Shown: positions 36,096-46,845, counted from the first letter of the stretch. The stretch is 64,000 nucleotides of DNA from Terriglobia bacterium (GCA_030038235.1 JASHPE010000058.1:1-64000), one strand, 5' to 3'. Made by a program: numbers and translations. The notes: generated from the sequence alone by a model not told the origin.

Positions 36096-36121
36096 CGTGT
36101 ATCGTAGGCAGGAGGGTGACC

Positions 36122-36394
36122 ATGGCGAGACTTGGGACTGTCCTTTGGTTGGCCTTAGTGGCGGTTTTTGCGGCCGCTCTTGGTGCCAACGCTAACTTCC
36201 CATACGACTGCGTCGGCGGCAATAACAACCTCGGGCAGTACCTCTACGCTTCGTGCCAAGCCGAGGTTTGTGGCCCCGACACGTGCGAGACTGACGAGTG
36301 CGGCGGGACTTGCGGGCCCGGATACCAGCAGTTTTGCGTGAGCCCTAACTATTGTGGCGTCATTCAAGGCTGCTTTAACGACAGCTGTGCTTAA
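36122..36394 (+). CDS. Small cysteine-rich secreted protein
   Basis: A 90-residue protein. The signal peptide (ARLGTVLWLALVAVFAAALGANA) is followed by a mature part of about 65 residues with 11 cysteines, in motifs such as CQAEVCGPDTCETDECGGTCG and CFNDSCA. GGAGG precedes ATG 36122. The cysteine density suggests a disulphide-stabilised or metal-binding extracellular peptide; similarity to bacteriocin or toxin scaffolds cannot be judged by eye. It stands between two unrelated genes with its own promoter candidate. Confidence 0.6.
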   Translation: MARLGTVLWLALVAVFAAALGANANFPYDCVGGNNNLGQYLYASCQAEVCGPDTCETDECGGTCGPGYQQFCVSPNYCGVIQGCFNDSCA

Positions 36395-36475
36395 CTGCAA
36401 AGAACGCCAGGGCAGCATCCGCTTCCGACAAACACGACGTGGATACTGCCGGCGCTTTCGAGTCGGAGGTGCTGT

Positions 36476-37216
36476 ATGCAACGAGTGATGCGGCTGATTG
36501 CCCTGACTCTGCTCGTCTTCATCGCGGGGTTCTTTTCTGCCAGGCAAGTGCGGGTGAGGTCGCAGGAGCTGGGCCGGAAACCCTTCACGGCCATGGTAGT
36601 GGAGCGGCAGTATGACGGCAGCGGACGGCAAATTGTTCTCGAGGAAATCGTGAGCGCCGTGCGGAGCGATGGCTCGCAAGTGCGCATGTTTCACCGGCAG
36701 CTACCGGACGGCAGTTGGTTTCAGCCAAAATGGGTTCTGCTGGTCCCGGCGGGGGTCCGCATTTCAGTCGACCCCGCAACTGAGTCCATTGTGACCTATC
36801 ACCTCCCGTCACGTCCGGCAGCTCCGTCTTCGACGTGCGGCGTCAGCCCCGACGCACCACGGTCATCTTGGCTGGGCTATGCGGTCGTCGTCGACGATGT
36901 GCGTGTGAAGCCGCCGGAGATGCTGAGCGACAAGCACTGGCTGGCTCCCAATCTGGGATGTTTTCCGCTGCGAGATGAAATCTCATATGCGCCGGGCCCG
37001 GCAGGTGCAGCAACCAAGATGGTGCGCGAGGCCGTGTTCGTGATACCAGGGGATCCTTCACCTTCGCTCTTTGAGATTCCGGCGTCTTACCGCGAACGGT
37101 CTCCTTCAGAACTCGCGGCTGAGTTTGCGCGCCGGTTTCCGGGGCATCAGGCTTGGCGTAGCGGATCGTCTTCCGTGCTCGATCAAGCCTACCAGTCGTC
37201 CGGCGCGCAACGTTAG
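36476..37216 (+). CDS. Membrane-anchored protein of unknown function
   Basis: A 246-residue protein with an N-terminal signal anchor (MRLIALTLLVFIAGFFSA). GGAGG lies 6 nt before ATG 36476. The end, PSLFEIPASYRERSPSELAAEFARRF, matches the FQVPADYTV ending of the exported protein encoded convergently at 37240, so both belong to a loose acidobacterial exported family. No catalytic motif is visible. Confidence 0.6.
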   Translation: MQRVMRLIALTLLVFIAGFFSARQVRVRSQELGRKPFTAMVVERQYDGSGRQIVLEEIVSAVRSDGSQVRMFHRQLPDGSWFQPKWVLLVPAGVRISVDPATESIVTYHLPSRPAAPSSTCGVSPDAPRSSWLGYAVVVDDVRVKPPEMLSDKHWLAPNLGCFPLRDEISYAPGPAGAATKMVREAVFVIPGDPSPSLFEIPASYRERSPSELAAEFARRFPGHQAWRSGSSSVLDQAYQSSGAQR

Positions 37217-37239
37217 TATGTCCGGGTAGGAATCCCGGT

Positions 37240-38037
37240 TCAATTGGCGCCGTTCCCGCGAGCGCCGAAGTTCGGGCCATCTTTAACTGTGTAATCCGCA
37301 GGAACCTGGAACAGAGCCGCATTGGGCTCCTGGCGTGAGATGTTGGTGAGCTGGTAGATCGTGGTGCCGAAGCGCGGATCGCTGCGCTTGCTGTAGATCG
37401 TCTCCTGCAAGTCAGGCGAATACCAGCGTTCGGAAACAGTCACGATCGCGTCCTTGTTGCCCATGGCTCCGGCTGGGATGGTCTCCGTGGTCCGCGCGCC
37501 CTCGGCGTTCACGCCCGCCATCACCTGACTGCCCAGCGACTCGGTGGTGCGCTGAATGTTCCCATTTCCATTGGGCCTCATGCGCGGCTCCCCGCTGTTT
37601 GACCTCTGGTGATACGGCAGCTTCACCACCGTCTTGCCGGTAACATCCACCATGTAGCTGGCTCCCGCCACCGGGTCGACGATCCTCACGATCTCGCGCG
37701 GCGTGCCCGCTGCGGACCACGGCCCGATGTGCGAAATGGTGCTATCGTGCCGAGTCCGGCCGGCTGAGTCACGGGCCACGGTCGCGGTTTCGGTGTGATT
37801 GATCTGATTGCCGTCCGCCAGCACCTGGGTTGTCTGGGTCGTCGCCGTCGCGGAAAACGGCGCGCCTGTCACCGGCTTCACGCCTTCGAACATCGGCCGG
37901 CCGTGCACAAATGCAAAGTGCCCGTCGGGCGGTGGTGGCGGGGGCTCGGTAGAATCGGGCGCTTGCGCCCATCCCGCGGCGGTGCACAAGAGGAGAGCGA
38001 GCGCGAGGCCTAGCTTGGGGAAGATCGCTGCTTTCAT
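37240..38037 (-). CDS. Exported protein, third gene of an ECF operon
   Basis: A 265-residue protein with a signal peptide (FPKLGLALALLLCTAAGWAQA) and a Pro-rich segment (EPPPPPPDG). The body contains TVARDSAGRTRHDSTI and IVDPVAGASYMVDVTGKTVVKLP, typical of a beta-sheet-rich acidobacterial exported family. It overlaps the anti-sigma gene by 4 bp, so it is translated with the sigma and anti-sigma genes and may be a regulated product or an accessory sensor. Function is unknown. Confidence 0.65.
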   Translation of the reverse strand: MKAAIFPKLGLALALLLCTAAGWAQAPDSTEPPPPPPDGHFAFVHGRPMFEGVKPVTGAPFSATATTQTTQVLADGNQINHTETATVARDSAGRTRHDSTISHIGPWSAAGTPREIVRIVDPVAGASYMVDVTGKTVVKLPYHQRSNSGEPRMRPNGNGNIQRTTESLGSQVMAGVNAEGARTTETIPAGAMGNKDAIVTVSERWYSPDLQETIYSKRSDPRFGTTIYQLTNISRQEPNAALFQVPADYTVKDGPNFGARGNGAN

Positions 38038-38849
38038 GGTTTGGCTCCTTGGTCGTTGGATGTTGTAAGGTTCAACTGCGCCAGTTCGGCAGGGACGGGT
38101 CCGGAGACGATGCGGATGGCGCGCGCCACGCCGTCCTCGCCGATCACGACATCGGCGGTAATCGGTTGCGCCCGCGTCTCCTCGCTTACCGGGAAACCGA
38201 GAAAGCCGAGGGCGGATTCTGACAGGCGGACCCGGATCAACTCACCGGCTCCGAGGGGCGTATCGTCATCAGCGTAGGGCAACGGAATAAACCCGGTGAG
38301 ATCCGCCATTTCATCGAGTTGCGCCGCGGACTTAGACGTTCGAGCCGCCTTCGGAATGTGGGCCTTTGTCTGCAGACCTCGAACCGGGGACAGCGCCGGT
38401 CCGATCGACTCCGGCTGGACATCCGTGCCGGCCGCCCGACTCCCGGGTGTTGCTGGCAAGGGGCGGGCGATGATGGACGCCTGCGCCGCCCTTGTTGCCG
38501 GCGACGACGCGCGAATGTGGCGCCAAACCAGGAGAGCACTGCCCGCCAGAATCAGTATGGCGGCGGCAGCACCCACCCATCCGAGCGTACGTCCCGCATC
38601 AATCCGCACCGGGGCCTGCGCCCGGAAGGCCCGCAGGAGCTGCGCTTGCACTCGATAGGGCGTCTCGCGGCGCTCATCGGCGCGGGACAGCGCTTCGAGC
38701 GACACATCAAGCCGCCGGGTCTGATAAAGCAGCCGGGCGCAGCGGGTGCAAGTCTGCGCGTGCGCCACGGCTCGGTCGTAGGCGCCAGCGTCCAGAAGGC
38801 CATCTCGATCCATCTCGTGGACTGCTTCCCGAAAAGATGTGCAGTTCAT
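38034..38849 (-). CDS. Membrane anti-sigma factor
   Basis: A 271-residue protein. ATG 38849 overlaps the sigma stop codon (ATGA) and begins MNCTSFREAVHEMDRDGLL. The N-terminal region AVAHAQTCTRCARLL has the HX3CX2C zinc motif. One membrane helix (GWVGAAAAILILAGSALLVW) lies near residue 105. The C-terminal half is periplasmic and ends in a segment with ELIRVRLSESALGFLGFPV. It should bind the upstream sigma factor and be released by envelope signals. Confidence 0.8.
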   Translation of the reverse strand: MNCTSFREAVHEMDRDGLLDAGAYDRAVAHAQTCTRCARLLYQTRRLDVSLEALSRADERRETPYRVQAQLLRAFRAQAPVRIDAGRTLGWVGAAAAILILAGSALLVWRHIRASSPATRAAQASIIARPLPATPGSRAAGTDVQPESIGPALSPVRGLQTKAHIPKAARTSKSAAQLDEMADLTGFIPLPYADDDTPLGAGELIRVRLSESALGFLGFPVSEETRAQPITADVVIGEDGVARAIRIVSGPVPAELAQLNLTTSNDQGAKP

Positions 38850-39514
38850 CGGATTCCTTCGCTCTCGCGTGGCGCCGCGACGCCTATGCTGGCGGTATGC
38901 AAGGCAAGGCTTCGCAGTTTCGCCAGTAACAGGTCGCGCGCGCGGTGAAGCCGCGACCGCACCGTGCCCACGGGACATTTCAGCACGCCAGCCGCATCCT
39001 CGTAGGTCATCTCATGTAGATCGCAAAGCACGACCGCTTCCCGGTAAGTCGCAGGCAGGGAGAGCACTGCCTTTCGCACCTGCTTCACCGTCTGGGCCGT
39101 GGCCAGATCGGCGAACAGATTCGAAGAGTTGGCGATTTCCGAGAAGCCGTAGCCATCCTCCACGGCGGTGTCCGTCAGGCCCAGGTAGGGACTCTCGGCC
39201 GCGACGGAGCGCAGCACATGGTTTCTGCAGATGCCGTAAAGGAAGCCCCGCAGGGGGCCGCGCGAGGCATCGTAGTTGCGAGATGTCCGCATCAGGGTCA
39301 TGAAGGTGTCTTGGACGATCTCCTCCGAGAACCCGGCGTTGCCGGTCATCTGCAACGCAAAGCGGTACAGAGGCCCTTGCCAGCGCCGGTAAAGCTCGGC
39401 AAACGCGTGTTCGTCACCGGCGATCATGCCTCGCAGCAAATCGCCATCTGACGCCTGAAGTTCGAGTCCCATTCCCTTAGCTTGACGATCCGCTTGCGTC
39501 CGAGTTACACCCAT
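38846..39514 (-). CDS. ECF sigma factor
   Basis: Group IV sigma factor of about 222 residues. Region 2: EHAFAELYRRWQGPLYRFALQMTG, EEIVQDTFMTLM, GPLRGFLYGICRNHVLR. Region 4: VRKAVLSLPATYREAVVLCDLHEMTYEDAAGVLKCPVGTVRSRLHRARDLL, quoted in parts. The start MGVTRTQ (39514) or MGLELQ (39472) precedes the conserved part; the longer track ORF is unlikely. First gene of the three-gene operon with anti-sigma and exported protein, all overlapping by 4 bp. Confidence 0.85.
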   Translation of the reverse strand: MGVTRTQADRQAKGMGLELQASDGDLLRGMIAGDEHAFAELYRRWQGPLYRFALQMTGNAGFSEEIVQDTFMTLMRTSRNYDASRGPLRGFLYGICRNHVLRSVAAESPYLGLTDTAVEDGYGFSEIANSSNLFADLATAQTVKQVRKAVLSLPATYREAVVLCDLHEMTYEDAAGVLKCPVGTVRSRLHRARDLLLAKLRSLALHTASIGVAAPRESEGIR

Positions 39515-39651
39515 ATTCACGAAATACCGGCCGGGAGTTCCAAAAAAGGCGTGCCTGAGACAAGAATTCGGAAGGTGGTTCGCTCGTGTGAAGGGAAGGC
39601 TTGCGCGGCGTTCGCTGCCCGGTGAAAGCATATCCCGCCCGGTTCTCCGAG

Positions 39652-40009
39652 TTATGCCTCAGCCGGCGCTGTCAGTCTTTTCCGGGCGTCTTCGTCCGAT
39701 GCGAGATCGATCGCGGTCCAGACCATGGCCAGGGCACCGTCGACCAGCGCTTTGTCCGCTGCCGGCGTGATGCAGTGCGCGGCGAATTCGGGCTGGTGGT
39801 TCACTGCGGGCAGCGAGTCGATCGCAATCATGATCGCACACACCGCGCTCGACGGTGAAGCCGGCAGCGTCAAGCGATTCCGCCACCCAGGCCGCAGATT
39901 TCTCCTCTTCAAATCCCAGTTCCGGATGGGCATGAATGCGATGGCTCAGTGCGATGAGGTCGACACGAACCTCGTGGAAGCGTTCGCGGGAGCCGGTTTT
40001 GGCGTCCAT
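39652..40009 (-). pseudogene. Remnant of an M20-family amidohydrolase
   Basis: The 5' part reads MDAKTGSRERFHEVRVDLIALSHRIHAHPELGFEEEKSAAWV in pieces, which is the N-terminus of M20 amidohydrolases (HxHPELGxEE). Near 39838 the match moves to another frame, which continues AVNHQPEFAAHCITPAADKALVDGALAMVWTAIDLA, the family's C-terminus. Roughly 250 internal residues including all metal ligands are missing, so the gene is broken by a large internal deletion. Confidence 0.65.
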
Positions 40010-40031
40010 GGGTCTTCCTCCGTTTCCAATC

Positions 40032-40274
40032 TTACGCCCGGCCGCTTCTTGTTGAAGCGATGAGCGCTATTACGAAAAAGACGATTCCGCCGAGCGTGCC
40101 AAGCATTCCGAGTACGGCCCAGCCTCCACTGCTGGTGACGGAGAAGTAGATGGAATTGGCGCTCAAGGGATATCCGAACTTCGCGCCGGCATTTCCGTTG
40201 GCGCCCTGGGCCAGGGAACCCAGACCGACAATCGTGAGAACGAGACAGATCAGAAGGTAGCGTGTGGTTCGCAT
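40032..40274 (-). CDS. Small two-span membrane protein
   Basis: An 80-residue protein. Two hydrophobic segments, LLICLVLTIVGLGSLAQG and WAVLGMLGTLGGIVFFVIALIAS, are joined by an exported loop. It is divergent from the gluconolactonase-like gene. The family is not recognised; the hydrophobic pattern and clean coding frame support a real gene. Confidence 0.45.
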   Translation of the reverse strand: MRTTRYLLICLVLTIVGLGSLAQGANGNAGAKFGYPLSANSIYFSVTSSGGWAVLGMLGTLGGIVFFVIALIASTRSGRA

Positions 40275-40339
40275 CCCGGAATCATAACACCGCCCGGCAG
40301 CCTTGCTTGCTCTTTCACCTTTCCGCGTTTTCTCATAAA

Positions 40340-41398
40340 ATGCCAGCCATGAGAATTACCACGGTCTGCCTGCCATTTCTGCTGCTAATCCTCGCTGCGA
40401 GCCTTGGAGGATCGGGCGCGCAATTTGAAACTGTCGGCGCCGTTGAAAAGACGGACCCGGGCTTTGACGCGATTGTCCCCGCGGGCGCCAAGATCGAGAA
40501 GGTGGCGACCTGCTGCAAGTGGCTGGAAGGCCCGGTCTGGACGCATCAGGGCTATCTGCTGTTCGCCGACATCCCTGGCAATCGCATCTTGAAGTGGACG
40601 CCCGAAGCCGGTATTAGCATCTTTCTCCAGCCCAGCGGCTATCTGGGCAAGGAGGCTTATGCCGGACCCGAGTCAGGCTCGAACGGCATGACGCTCGACC
40701 GTCGCGGACGCCTGACCGTGGCCGGGCACGCGCGCCGCAACGTCTACCGGCTGGAGAGCATGAGCGCGAAGGCGCAAATCACGGTGTTGGCCGACCGCTA
40801 TCAGGGCAAGCGATTGAACAGCCCCAACGATCTGGTCTACCGAACGGACGGCTCGCTGTACTTTACCGATCCGCCTTATGGATTGCCGACGCAAAGCAAC
40901 TCCGATCCGCAGAAGGAACTCGACTTCAACGGCGTGTTCCGCGTCCGCGATGCGGTGGCGCACAAGCCGGGTGCGCCAGCCGATCCCGCCAGGCTGGAGC
41001 TGATCATCAAAGACCTGACGTGGCCGAACGGCATCGCCTTTTCGCCCGATGGGAAGTTCCTGTACATCGCCGTCTCCGATCCGCAGCATAAGATCTGGAT
41101 GCGCTATGACGTGAAGCCGGACGGCTCCGTCGAGAATGGCAAGGTATTCTACGACGCCACGTCGGCGCCGGGCGACGGCGGGCCGGACGGTATCAAGGTG
41201 GACGAGAAGGGCAATCTTTATGGTGCGGGACCGGGCGGCGTCTGGGTCTTTTCGCCGGACGGGAAACACCTCGGCACCCTTAAAATACCCGAGCGAGTCG
41301 CCAACCTGAACTGGGGCGATGACGGCCGGATGCTGTACATCACCGCCAGCAGCAGCCTTTACCGGGTTCGGCTGAAGATTCCCGGTGTGCGGCCGTGA
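40340..41398 (+). CDS. SMP-30/gluconolactonase-like beta-propeller protein
   Basis: An exported six-bladed propeller of the SMP-30/gluconolaconase/LRE type. A signal peptide follows the start (ITTVCLPFLLLILAASLGGSGA). Diagnostic stretches are EGPVWTHQGYLLFADIPGNRILKW, GSNGMTLDRRGRLTVAGH, SPNDLVYRTDGSLYFTDPPYGL and WPNGIAFSPDGKFLYI, which supply the calcium/metal site residues. The substrate is probably a sugar lactone. ATG 40340 or 40349 could start it; no clear ribosome binding site separates them. It converges on the VapC-type gene. Confidence 0.82.
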   Translation: MPAMRITTVCLPFLLLILAASLGGSGAQFETVGAVEKTDPGFDAIVPAGAKIEKVATCCKWLEGPVWTHQGYLLFADIPGNRILKWTPEAGISIFLQPSGYLGKEAYAGPESGSNGMTLDRRGRLTVAGHARRNVYRLESMSAKAQITVLADRYQGKRLNSPNDLVYRTDGSLYFTDPPYGLPTQSNSDPQKELDFNGVFRVRDAVAHKPGAPADPARLELIIKDLTWPNGIAFSPDGKFLYIAVSDPQHKIWMRYDVKPDGSVENGKVFYDATSAPGDGGPDGIKVDEKGNLYGAGPGGVWVFSPDGKHLGTLKIPERVANLNWGDDGRMLYITASSSLYRVRLKIPGVRP

Positions 41399-41428
41399 GG
41401 GGCAACGGCCATTGCGATCGATCCGGTT

Positions 41429-41818
41429 TCACCAGATGGTGTTCAAGAGAGGACTCCGCCGGACTCCCTCGTCGCGCGTGACCAGTGCCAGACCCTCTGC
41501 CCTCGCCGTGGCACCAATGAGCCGGTCGGCAGGATCGCGCGGATAGTCATCGGGGAATTGGGCCGCCAGCGCCGCAATCTCGGCCGTAAGGGGTTTGATC
41601 GTTACGCCTTCCACGAGCAAACGCACCGAAGCCTCAAGTGTTCCATAAGCTTGGATCCGCCCTCTGGCCATCAGGCTCGCGAGTTCCCAGAGTGTGATAG
41701 CAGCGACCGCCAGTCCATCCTCCGTGCGGGCTTTGCGGATTGCTGCGAGAGCGGGGCGGGACAACCGCCTGGACTCAGCGACCGCCCAGACCAAGGCATG
41801 GGTATCCAGAAGGATCAT
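41429..41818 (-). CDS. vapC: PIN-domain VapC-type toxin
   Basis: A 129-residue PIN nuclease. The acidic residues expected for Mg2+ binding are in ILLDTHALVWA, TLWELASL and DPADRLIGATA, with a fourth in LVTRDEGV. VapC toxins cleave tRNA or rRNA. The start is ATG 41818, overlapping the antitoxin stop (ATGA), rather than the track start 5 codons earlier. It is paired with a Phd/YefM-type antitoxin. Confidence 0.85.
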   Translation of the reverse strand: MILLDTHALVWAVAESRRLSRPALAAIRKARTEDGLAVAAITLWELASLMARGRIQAYGTLEASVRLLVEGVTIKPLTAEIAALAAQFPDDYPRDPADRLIGATARAEGLALVTRDEGVRRSPLLNTIW

Positions 41819-42048
41819 CTGAGCGCCTCCCAACTCTCGGGAGGCTCCACCGGGGATTCGATGTCGCCCACGACCCTGATAACACCTTCAAGGTGTCCGA
41901 TAAAGTCGTCACGTGCGGTATCAACAGGTACCAGCTTAGCCACCGGACGTCCCCTTTTCGTGATTACGACAGGGTGTCTCGTCGAGCGCACCTCATCCAT
42001 GACGGTGAGGCAATGGGTTTTGAATTGAGCAGCGGACATCTTCTTCAT
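41815..42048 (-). CDS. Phd/YefM-type antitoxin
   Basis: A 77-residue antitoxin. KMSAAQFKTHCLTVMDEV followed by PVVITKRGRPVAKLVP is the family's DNA-binding fold; the acidic C-terminal tail (DFIGHLEGVIRVVGDIESP) should neutralise the PIN toxin. ATG 42048 has AGGAG 6 nt upstream; the GTG at 42054 is less likely. It is first in the operon, with a 17-bp palindrome just upstream for autorepression. Confidence 0.85.
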   Translation of the reverse strand: MKKMSAAQFKTHCLTVMDEVRSTRHPVVITKRGRPVAKLVPVDTARDDFIGHLEGVIRVVGDIESPVEPPESWEALR

Positions 42049-42064
42049 GACCATCTCCTGATGT

Positions 42065-42081
42065 CCATGATCATATCATGG
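42065..42081. promoter_or_regulatory. Palindromic operator of the PIN toxin operon
   Basis: CCATGAT-CAT-ATCATGG is a perfect 7-bp inverted repeat 17 bp before the antitoxin start and contains a minus-strand TATGAT. Confidence 0.6.
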
Positions 42082-42171
42082 AATCTGCTCGAAGTCCTGA
42101 CTGGCCTCCCTGTGCCCCAGACGCGGCTCGGCGCAGTGTTATAACTGTAGCCTACACATGGGTTTAGTCCC

Positions 42172-42200
42172 TCGACAACGGGCGCGTGAAATGGTACAAT
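42172..42200 (+). promoter_or_regulatory. gyrB promoter candidate
   Basis: TCGACA and TACAAT are separated by 17 nt. The leader would be about 220 nt long and contains CGGGCGCTAAGTAAAGGC and other unassigned sequence. Confidence 0.5.
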
Positions 42201-42405
42201 AATTGGTGTCCAAGGCCCAAAAGGGCGGTCATGGTACTTGCAAGGAGAGCGGGCGCTAAGTAAAGGCCTCTAAGGCACTTAGTTCTATTTTTTGACCAGC
42301 CACATCGGGACACAACCTCGAGAATTCAGCCCGAGAGGCATGGGGCCGTGCTGTCGTCGAGAGGGCAGATCCGGGCGTCGTGTCCAGAGAACCCGCGCAG
42401 ACTGA

Positions 42406-44859
<2,454 letters not shown>

Positions 44860-44862
44860 TGC

Positions 44863-44889
44863 TGTAGCGCCGGTGTCCTCACCGGCGCC
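44863..44889. repeat. Single REP unit after gyrB
   Basis: GCTGTAGCGCCGGTGTCCTCACCGGCG, the same unit as in the 54517 array, 3 bp after the gyrB stop. Confidence 0.7.
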
Positions 44890-44949
44890 GTGGCGGTCTA
44901 TGACCGCCAGGCGTTTGCGCAGGCAGGGAAACCGCCGAAGAGATTTGAG

Positions 44950-45099
44950 ATGACACTCAAAGTTATCGTTCACGAGGCTGAAGAAGGCGGATTCTGGGCT
45001 GAAGTTCCGGCGATCCCCGGCTGCGCAACCGAGGGCGCCACGCTCGAGGAACTGATGCAGAACGTGCGGGAAGCTGTCGAAGGCTGTCTGTCCTGCTGA
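44950..45099 (+). CDS. Truncated HicB-type antitoxin, orphan
   Basis: MTLKVIVHEAEEGGFWAEVPAIPGC, ATLEELMQNVREAVEG is the HicB partial-RNase-H fold. The protein ends at 49 residues just after the AVEG helix, without the C-terminal DNA-binding part, and no hicA lies beside it. The ATG at 44950 is preferred over the track start inside REP sequence. It may be a degenerate antitoxin or a solitary small HicB-like protein. Confidence 0.6.
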   Translation: MTLKVIVHEAEEGGFWAEVPAIPGCATEGATLEELMQNVREAVEGCLSC

Positions 45100-45125
45100 A
45101 CACCGCACTAGAAGCTACAACTCTC

Positions 45126-46145
45126 ATGGATCTTCAGAAAACCAGCGCTGAACAATCAGGCAGTACCGCGGCCGGGACGTCGCGAATCGGACTCGTCTTC
45201 GACGAGACTTGCCTCCGCCATCTTTCCGGCAATGTTGGTCACCCCGAGCGGCCCGAGCGGCTGACCGCGGTGCAAACGGCACTCGAGGCCGCCGGCTGGC
45301 TCAAGACAGCTCAGCGGATCAGGTCGCGTGCGGCCACAGACGAGGAACTGGCGCTCGCTCACAGTTGGCGCTATGTGGACCTGGTGCGCCGGGAATTGTC
45401 AGGCCTGCATGTTCTCAGCGAGCTCAGCACCGGCGACACGCTGGTTTCGGCGGACTCGCTGGAAGCAGCTCGCTTCGCGGCAGGCGGCGTACTGGCGGCC
45501 GTGGACGCGGTGATGGCGGGCGAGGTAGGAACCGCATTCTGCGCGGTAAGGCCGCCCGGCCACCACGCCACGCGGGATCGCGGCATGGGTTTCTGCATCT
45601 TCAACAACGCGGCCGTGGCGGCGCGGTATGCCCAGCAGAGGCATGGGATCGAGCGGGTTCTGACTGTCGATTGGGACTACCATCACGGTAACGGCACGCA
45701 GGACATCTTCTACGAAGACGGCTCAGTCTTCTACTTCAGCACTCACCATTTCGGAGCTTACCCGGGTACAGGTCACCCTTCGGAAACGGGAGCGGGAAGC
45801 GGCGCCGGAACCACCCTGAACGTGCCTCTGCCTGCCGGTGCGAGCGACGCACAGATCCTGGATGCGTTCGAGAACAAGCTTGTGCCCGCCGTGCGTGACT
45901 TCGGGCCGGACTTTGTTCTGATTAGCGCAGGCTTCGACGCGATGCGTAATGACCTGCTCGGCGAGTTCGACGTCACGCCGGAGGGCTTTGCGGCGCTCAC
46001 GCGTGTAGTCGTGAGGTTGGCCGGTGAATTTGCCCGTGGACGCGTGGTCTCGGTCCTCGAAGGCGGGTACAGGCTGGATGGCCTCGGTGAGTGCGTGGTT
46101 GCGCACCTGAACAGCCTCGAGGCCTTACATCACGCCGCCGTTTGA
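45126..46145 (+). CDS. Histone deacetylase-superfamily protein
   Basis: A zinc-dependent deacetylase of 339 residues, class II/AcuC-like. Key motifs are HPERPERL, VRPPGHHATRDRGMGFCIFNN (tandem catalytic histidines), VDWDYHHGNGTQ with the zinc-binding Asp/His and ISAGFDAMRND, then SVLEGGYRLDGL. Substrates in bacteria include acetylated polyamines, acetoin-pathway proteins and other acetyl-amides; here the substrate is not known. The stop overlaps the start of an acetyltransferase gene, an interesting pairing of acetyl removal and transfer. Confidence 0.9.
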   Translation: MDLQKTSAEQSGSTAAGTSRIGLVFDETCLRHLSGNVGHPERPERLTAVQTALEAAGWLKTAQRIRSRAATDEELALAHSWRYVDLVRRELSGLHVLSELSTGDTLVSADSLEAARFAAGGVLAAVDAVMAGEVGTAFCAVRPPGHHATRDRGMGFCIFNNAAVAARYAQQRHGIERVLTVDWDYHHGNGTQDIFYEDGSVFYFSTHHFGAYPGTGHPSETGAGSGAGTTLNVPLPAGASDAQILDAFENKLVPAVRDFGPDFVLISAGFDAMRNDLLGEFDVTPEGFAALTRVVVRLAGEFARGRVVSVLEGGYRLDGLGECVVAHLNSLEALHHAAV

Positions 46146-46762
46146 TGAACTCCGCGCGGAGACGCCTGCCGCAGATGGACACGAAGGCTGAACTGAGAAC
46201 TGCCCGCCTCGTCCTACGGCGCTGGCGACCCGCAGATCGCGCGCCCTTCGCCACCCTCAATGCCGATCCCGCAGTCATGGAGTATTTCCCCGCCCTGCTT
46301 TCACGCGCCGAGAGCGACTCTGCCGTGGGTCGGATTGAAGCTCATTTCGCGAAGCACGGCTTCGGCCTCTGGGCCGTCGAAATCCCAGGCGTGGCGCCCT
46401 TCGCAGGATTCATCGGCCTTTCCATCCCGTCATTTCAGGCGCATTTCACGCCCGCCGTCGAGATCGGCTGGCGCCTCGCGCACGACCAGTGGGGAAAAGG
46501 CTACGCGACCGAAGGGGCGTGCGCGGTCCTTGCGTTTGGATTCGAGGAACTGAAGCTGGACGAGATCGTCTCGTTTGCGACCGCGGCCAACTTACCCTCG
46601 CGACGCGTGATGGAGCGGATCGGCATGAGTCATTCGCCCGCAGATGATTTCGATCATCCCGGCCTTCCGGAGGGACACCCGCTGCGCCGTCACGTGCTCT
46701 ATCGCATCCGAAGGCGGCCGGAACAGCCGTGCCACACTGCGGGCCAGGGTAGCGCCGAATGA
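46145..46762 (+). CDS. GNAT-family N-acetyltransferase (RimJ/RimL-like)
   Basis: Acetyl-CoA dependent transferase of the Acetyltransf_3 group. LRTARLVLRRWRPADRAPF opens the domain; EIGWRLAHDQWGKGYATEGACAVLAFGF contains the acetyl-CoA pyrophosphate loop (QWGKGYA), and ATAANLPSRRVMERIGM is the usual C-terminal signature. ATG 46145 shares a base with the deacetylase stop codon (TGATG), so translational coupling is likely; MDTKAEL (46175) is an alternative start. The acceptor is unknown. Confidence 0.85.
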   Translation: MNSARRRLPQMDTKAELRTARLVLRRWRPADRAPFATLNADPAVMEYFPALLSRAESDSAVGRIEAHFAKHGFGLWAVEIPGVAPFAGFIGLSIPSFQAHFTPAVEIGWRLAHDQWGKGYATEGACAVLAFGFEELKLDEIVSFATAANLPSRRVMERIGMSHSPADDFDHPGLPEGHPLRRHVLYRIRRRPEQPCHTAGQGSAE

Positions 46763-46845
46763 GCTTTGAGGACTGCAAGATTGTGCTCTATCGCCGGGAA
46801 GGCGCGTCGTGGGTGATCGCGGAAGAATACCGCGAACGCGGGTCG
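46759..46845 (+). pseudogene. HicB-like 5' fragment
   Basis: MSFEDCKIVLYRREGASWV resembles the opening of HicB-type proteins (KIVLYRxxDGSWVAE). The frame then becomes low-complexity and enters the 3' end of the opposite gene. The 4-bp overlap with the acetyltransferase makes translation possible, but only about 20 residues look genuine. Confidence 0.3.
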
